Below, piece after piece: positions 59,307 to 64,000 of a stretch of DNA of 64,000 nt. The stretch's first letter is position 1. Each line of letters opens with the position of its first letter. The position numbers were made by a program, and so were the translations under genes. The stretch is from Chiua virens (Eukaryota; Basidiomycota; Agaricomycetes; Boletales; Boletaceae): positions 124,001 to 188,000 of the forward strand of contig JAHNUO010000005.1 in the NCBI GenBank assembly GCA_019787685.1. The letters are read 5' to 3'. The notes beneath the pieces are model-generated. The model did not search any database and was not told the DNA's origin. It worked only from the letters and a program-made list of their open reading frames with translations.

Positions 59307-61475
59307 TCATGCCTTTTCACGAAGAACCGCTCCGATCACTTCCTCCTGACATGCCAACCACAATCCAAATGTCGGAGACCGAAGCCACTTGTCATAAAAC
59401 TCCCTTTGCTTCGACATCGACTTGAACGGCAGCGCAGACGGACTCTTTTTGAGTAGTGCAAAAAAGTCGGTCGGATTGAATGGCTTCAGGTGCGCCTTTC
59501 CCGCGTTGCGCTCCACAGGGGATGGCATGAGCGTGTTCAGATACCGATTGAGTGGGACGAGCATAGCATTCGTCCGCGTGCAAAAGTGTCGACGTATGTC
59601 GAGCGAGGCTTCAATTTCTGTCCAATCATTGACATTAATATTCCCTGTCATACGGAAGTAGATGACGTACGCTCGGCCGCTTGACCAGCACACGCTTTCT
59701 CGAGGTGCTTGAGCAGTTGGCGGTCCTTGGAAATATGTCGTCGATGTGTCTTTGTCGTCCACCCAGGCATGGGACCAGTGCTCGTCTCCTTGCGCAACCT
59801 AGCGGCAATGCCATCCATTCATAAGCCTCCAGTGGATAGCGGTCCAGATCGTACTCACTGTGATGGCTTTCGTCCCACACTCAGTACATGTGGCCAATGT
59901 GCACATGATTTCTCGAAAAAGGGGTTCGTGACGCCAATAACGAGCCCTGCCTTTGGAGAAGCCTTGTTCACTAATAAAGAATGATCCTTGTCTTGAATCG
60001 TGAAATACGGGCGAATATCTGCAGCAAGCGGGATCTGTGCAAGTACATCAGTGTCAGTGGCGTGAAAAAAAGGATTTACAAGTAGACGAACGGGGCGCAC
60101 GAGGTCACGAAGCCACCATACAGCTTGACTTGTCATTGAGGGCGATGGTCCAAAGACCAGAATTGGTTCACACAACACAAGGCATTCCCACAACGACCAG
60201 AGATGGGTCAACGAAGCTTCGAAGGCCCGTATTGGTGGAGGATCAAAAGGCGCGGAAGATGCGAGGAGCTAAAATGAATGTTGAAAACTAGTCAGAAAGA
60301 GGAAATAAGCACGAGTTGCGGTACTAACGTGCACCGTCGGATTGAACCGCTCATTAAAGGTACTGGTTTCTGCAAGTTGTTGACTGTCGGGACCGAAAGG
60401 TAGCTCAACGTGAATCACAGAACCCAAGAATCCAAGTTCGACAGCTGAGCCTGGTGATGGAATTTGCCTTTCTTTGACATCTGAGGACTCAAGGGTGATG
60501 TGAAACACGAGAAGGTGACGTACCAGCTCGCGATGTTGTGACATGCTGTCTCGAGCATTGTGATTCCGTGATTGTGAAAAAGTGGACCGACTTGGGAGAT
60601 CATAGAGGTATACAGTGCCGGGTATTGATGACGAGTTAGGAGCACCAATGAAGACTATCACAATATCATCAATGCGTCGGTGGCACTTTGATACTTTGGT
60701 TTAACTTTACCTGTTGGTAGCCTCGCTTCGATGTCGGATCTCTCTTTTGATAGAAATACGAGAAACCATACATAAACCCATCCAGTGGTTGAGGACGTCG
60801 TTTTTCACGGATGTCGTCCACGGGTGCTCCAGAGGAGTTGGGGTACACTCTGATCCTAAACGAATGGACTTCCGATCCTTGTTCAAACTGTAACGAGTCG
60901 GGGAACGAGGAAAACGCACTTTGGAAGTATTAGTGTGATGAAGGGTACAAGGGTGGAACACAAACATGTTTTCTTTTTCAGAAGGAGACAAGTACATTGG
61001 AGGGTGCACTGCTCGCACGACCGGTCCAAGATCAAGGTCAAATTGAACTACACACAAAATATTAAGCATCTTCCCGGCTGAAAGCGATAACTATCTTACC
61101 GACAACGAAAGAAAGCGCCCACTTTTGCATATTTTGCACCTTCTCTGCCGGGAACACGAAGGAGGAAGTCCGAGTCTCGTTCTCTGTGCTCATATGCCCG
61201 GATGTGGTTGACGGAAGATGAGGTTCGGTTCTCGATTTCAAGGTGAGATGGTGTGCAGTGATTCGTCTGTCTTGATATACCTCGGTAACTCGAGAAGAAG
61301 ACGAAGATTTCAGCGAAACATGCGTAGCGCACGGAGTATCCACTTGAGACACTGGGCGAGACATCGAAGATGAGATATCGGTATCAGATATGGTCAGAGA
61401 GCTCCTGCGAGAGTCGTAGCACAAACCGATGTCTTGTTCCTCCAGGGTTTCAGGGACCTGGAGGTTCGAGTTCAT
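59307..61475 (-). CDS. DENND6-like DENN domain protein
   Basis: DENN proteins are Rab GEFs in membrane traffic. Start MNSNLQVPETLEEQDIG; a Ser-rich N-terminus; VQNMQKWALSFVVG; then, after an intron, FDLDLGPVVRAVHPPMYLSP, FSAFPDSLQFEQGSEVHSFR, LDGFMYGFSYFYQKRD, GYQQSLVVLTRHQYPALY, LGFLGSVIHVELPFGP, TLHSLWSLWECLVLCEPILV-type, MTSQAVWWLRDLVRPV, IPLAADIRPYFTIQDKDHSL, LVIGVTNPFFEKSCAHWPHV, KTHRRHISKDRQLLKHL, RRHFCTRTNAMLVPLNRYLN and FYDKWLRSPTFGLWLACQEE at the C-terminus. About nine exons; I found no frame break. The chosen ATG overlaps that of the divergent methyltransferase gene. Confidence 0.88.
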
Positions 61476-62771
61476 GGCTAACTTGTCAGCCGGTGAAACG
61501 AATAACCTGCAGGACCTGGCCGGATATGGAAGGCGGAACCTTGGGATCCTAATAACCGTACACAAACACCTTGATCCACACAAGTTCGAGCGCGACACTA
61601 ATGACAATATGATTGACCATTTTCATCCAAACTTTCCACCAAACCTCTCCATCACTCCCAATGTTGGCCTTTCTGAAAACAAGGCATCTTCAGGAGGCAA
61701 TGACAAAGATGCTTTCGGCGTAGAGTCACAACGAGAGGCGATCTCCAGATACGGCATCGCAGGCAGGGTTTGGTGAATACTACCTTTTCTCCTTCCTCCA
61801 AGGGCCACACCAACCCTTCCTCGTAACTCATACTATAGGGAAGGCGCGTATGCAATGTCTACCTACGTCAACACCGCAGACGGCGACATACTTGATTTTG
61901 ATCCGCCTTTTGTGGACGACCTTTACTACGAGCCTCTTGGTGTTATCGAGCTGGGATCTGGAACGGGCGTGGTAGCAGCAAATGTCGCGAGAGAAATACG
62001 ACACACTCGTGGGCTAGGAGGGTTCGTGATCCCTACGGATCTCCCGGATGTCTGTCCCCTCCTGGAACACAATCTCGGGACCAATACTACCTCGAGAGAC
62101 TCGGAGGGGAATTGCTCAAATTCGGACATCGTTTTTGTGAGACCCCTCTCATGGGGAAATCTAGACCACGCCATCGCGATCGCCAGTGAATTTGGCTTCG
62201 ACCGCCCTTTTGCTTCCCGTAGGCTGACACACATCATCTGTAGTGATCTCGCAAGTACTCTCGTCCATTTCTGGTCCGTTCAGTTTTACGTCGCTCACCA
62301 CTCTATCCCCAGGTTTACTTTCCAGAACTTCTAGGCCCGCTACTCCGGGCGCTCATCCACCTTACCTCACCGCCATGTATATCTCCGTCAGGGCTACCGG
62401 TCAAGATCGTGATTTCTTACAAGATCCGTAGTCTTTCGAAAGAGACACCTTTCTGGACAGCTTTTGGTCTTTGGTTCTCGTTTCAGCCCGTCGTAGCTCG
62501 CTACCGCGTTCGACCCCTGGCGGGTAAAACCCTTGTCCAGAATCATGTGCCCAGCAACCTTGGAGACGGTTCGAAGCAGATGAGGATGCGGATCAGACAT
62601 TCGTTTTTGTTGCGCACCGTCGACCCGAGTCGATTTTATGGCATGTCCCGGAAAGTGATCAAGATCTTATGGACGGCGCGGGTGCTCGAAATACGCGAAT
62701 AAAGAAAGGAGACGACACATTTGAAACAATTCTCTTCATGGGCATGGGGATAGACACTACAGTCGAATGAG
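61474..62771 (+). CDS. METTL21-like lysine methyltransferase, one apparent frameshift
   Basis: SAM-dependent protein-lysine methyltransferase (family 16). Start MANLSAGETNNLQDLAGYG (a later ATG at MIDHFHPNF is possible); exon junction GRVW/EGAYAMSTYVN; SAM motif I VIELGSGTGVVAANVA; PTDLPDVCPLLEHNL; VRPLSWGN; IICSDL, a GC-AG intron (GCAAGT), then VYFPELLGPLLRALIHLTSP. WFSFQPVVARYR is followed by a frame change near 62,510, after which FVFVAHRRPESILWHVPES and KKGDDTFETILFMGMG match the conserved C-terminus, ending at 62,771. Without the shift the frame stops at 62,702. Confidence 0.8.
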
Positions 62772-62842
62772 GGTCTGTCAAGTTGAAGTACACCAATTTT
62801 GAATACCCTATACTCCAGGAAACAGAAACTAGGTTGCTTTCG

Positions 62843-64000
62843 TTATATACCGCCTGTCCCTCCATGATGGAAAAATCGCTGATTTCCGTTCTCCAACAGT
62901 CCAACCGATTTGTTGTAATCTGCACCCTGTTCCTGGACATACTCTGGTGGCGCATGCATACGTATCGGAATACCCAGTGCTGGGAAGTTGGAAATGGTCA
63001 CTTTTTGCCTCAGCAAGGGGGTGGTCTTGGGTGCGGTAACGACGAATCCGGCTACTTCAAATGGTTGAAGATCCAAGTGGTACTTTTATCGCGTGTCAGT
63101 GTTCAGTCTACAAGAGATCGAACCAACGCACGCGGATAGTGAATCTGGGGAACAAGGTGCTCGGTCTGAGACTGGTCTTGACATCGATTTCGCCCTGTAA
63201 TATACGTTGTCCTTCGGTCCTGTAGTCTTCGGGAGCCCAAAACACGGCGCGAGCGACATTCTCGAAGAAGCAGTTGTCTGTCCGGTGCTCAGAGTAGTCG
63301 TTGGTAGGCATCGGAACCTGTGGCCAGAGAGCGAACAAGGAGAAGTTTGATCACGTTTGGGGTTGAGAGGAGGTCGAGGGCTTGTTCGTCGTTTCCTGTC
63401 ACAGTCAGCCAGATCGGCATTGAAGTTCCTCGACCATATGTTAGCTTGTGAAGCATTCAACGTGTGCGATGTATAACAGAGAAGGGAATGTTCCTACAGG
63501 TTTCGCAAGGGTGAACTGTGGGCATGCTGTTAATCATGTTGATCAGACGGGAATGTTTCACTCACATTGAGTCTCACTTCGGTAATACGTGAATCGAACA
63601 GCTTCCCTTGGATCATCAAGGGAGGGAGGGAGTACCAACCATCGGGATCACCTGCACGGGCCATGAGGCAGAGAAAATTGAGTATTTCAGACATTTCACC
63701 TTCAGGTCCAACGAGAGGGAGGTTTTCCTTATACGCTTTCTGAAGCATACGAGATGGTAACTCTGGCCGCGTGGTGGGAGCATACGCGAATGCAGTCACC
63801 AAACTATTCGATTATCAGGAGATGAATGGAGGAAAATCATTCCTCGTACACTTTGTTAAGTTGGAACATTCCCCGTTTCACGGTCACAGCAAGTTTGTAA
63901 TCGACATATGCCGTGCTCGCTCTCTCAGAGAATGAGGTCGGGAGAGGGAACTTTTCTTGGTCTTTTGGTCTTGCACTTCGACCTCTGTGGGAAGCGCGAG
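62843..64000 (-). CDS. Arrestin-like protein, 3' part (5' end outside window)
   Basis: The frame is open to the window edge (RGRSARPKDQEKFPLPTSFS). Arrestin-fold stretches follow: STAYVDYKLAVTVKRGMF, FAYAPTTRPELPSRML, PLVGPEGDPDGWYSLPPLMI, GKLFDSRITEVRLNFTLAKP, YGRGTSMPIWLTVTGNDEQA, NVIKLLLVRSLATGSDA, then DVKTSLRPSTLFPRFTIR and FEVAGFVVTAPKTTPLLRQK, with a stop at 62,843. Short introns phase throughout. The pattern matches arrestin-like proteins of agaricomycetes that act in cargo adaptation or signalling. Convergent with the methyltransferase gene, 71 bases apart. Confidence 0.72.

Noticed and set aside
1..64000. CRISPR arrays, prokaryotic operons, tRNA or rRNA genes
   Set aside because: None seen; the intron pattern and gene families are fungal nuclear.

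Overview
This window is nuclear DNA from a filamentous basidiomycete, most likely an agaricomycete close to Rhizoctonia/Ceratobasidiaceae. The evidence is that genes are cut by many short introns (about 45-70 bases, mostly GT-AG with a few GC-AG), and that the families present are typical of agaricomycetes: DUF2235 alpha/beta hydrolase, Plavaka-like transposase, fungal TKL-type kinases, single-chain urease and arrestin-like proteins. The organism is an inference; no rRNA, tRNA, CRISPR or viral sequence was recognised.

The window has two halves. Positions 1-39,100 are an accessory, duplication-rich region. It holds a truncated copy of a gene found whole at 6,262-7,585; an AKR7-like aldo/keto reductase; a DUF4112 gene; and a tandem segmental duplication (about 8.24 kb offset) of a two-gene unit, MFS transporter plus small protein kinase (9,294-13,949 and 17,570-22,123). 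Three further decayed kinase copies, relics of other genes, a small secreted protein, a Plavaka transposase relic, a third MFS transporter, a DUF2235 hydrolase and a phosphofructokinase relic complete it. Positions 39,600-64,000 are a compact housekeeping region: urease, peroxisomal-type adenine nucleotide carrier, RING protein, Erv41, Maf-type pyrophosphatase, a 52-residue novel small protein, Spt2, a CFIm68/CPSF6-like RNA-binding protein, DENND6, a METTL21-like methyltransferase and the C-terminal part of an arrestin-like protein.

The two intact kinases have the same eight-exon plan, 331 codons, a first coding exon of only 8 bases, and an atypical non-RD catalytic loop (HGDLHSGN). Each lies about 0.5-0.6 kb downstream of a nearly identical MFS transporter on the same strand. 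Within the duplicated unit the transporters have stayed almost identical while the kinases have drifted.

Many otherwise well-conserved genes carry one or more single-base frameshifts, several of them at homopolymers. This pattern suggests uncorrected sequence errors more than real decay, and it should be settled before any of these genes is called dead. Exon boundaries below were inferred by eye from splice signals, reading phase and family conservation.
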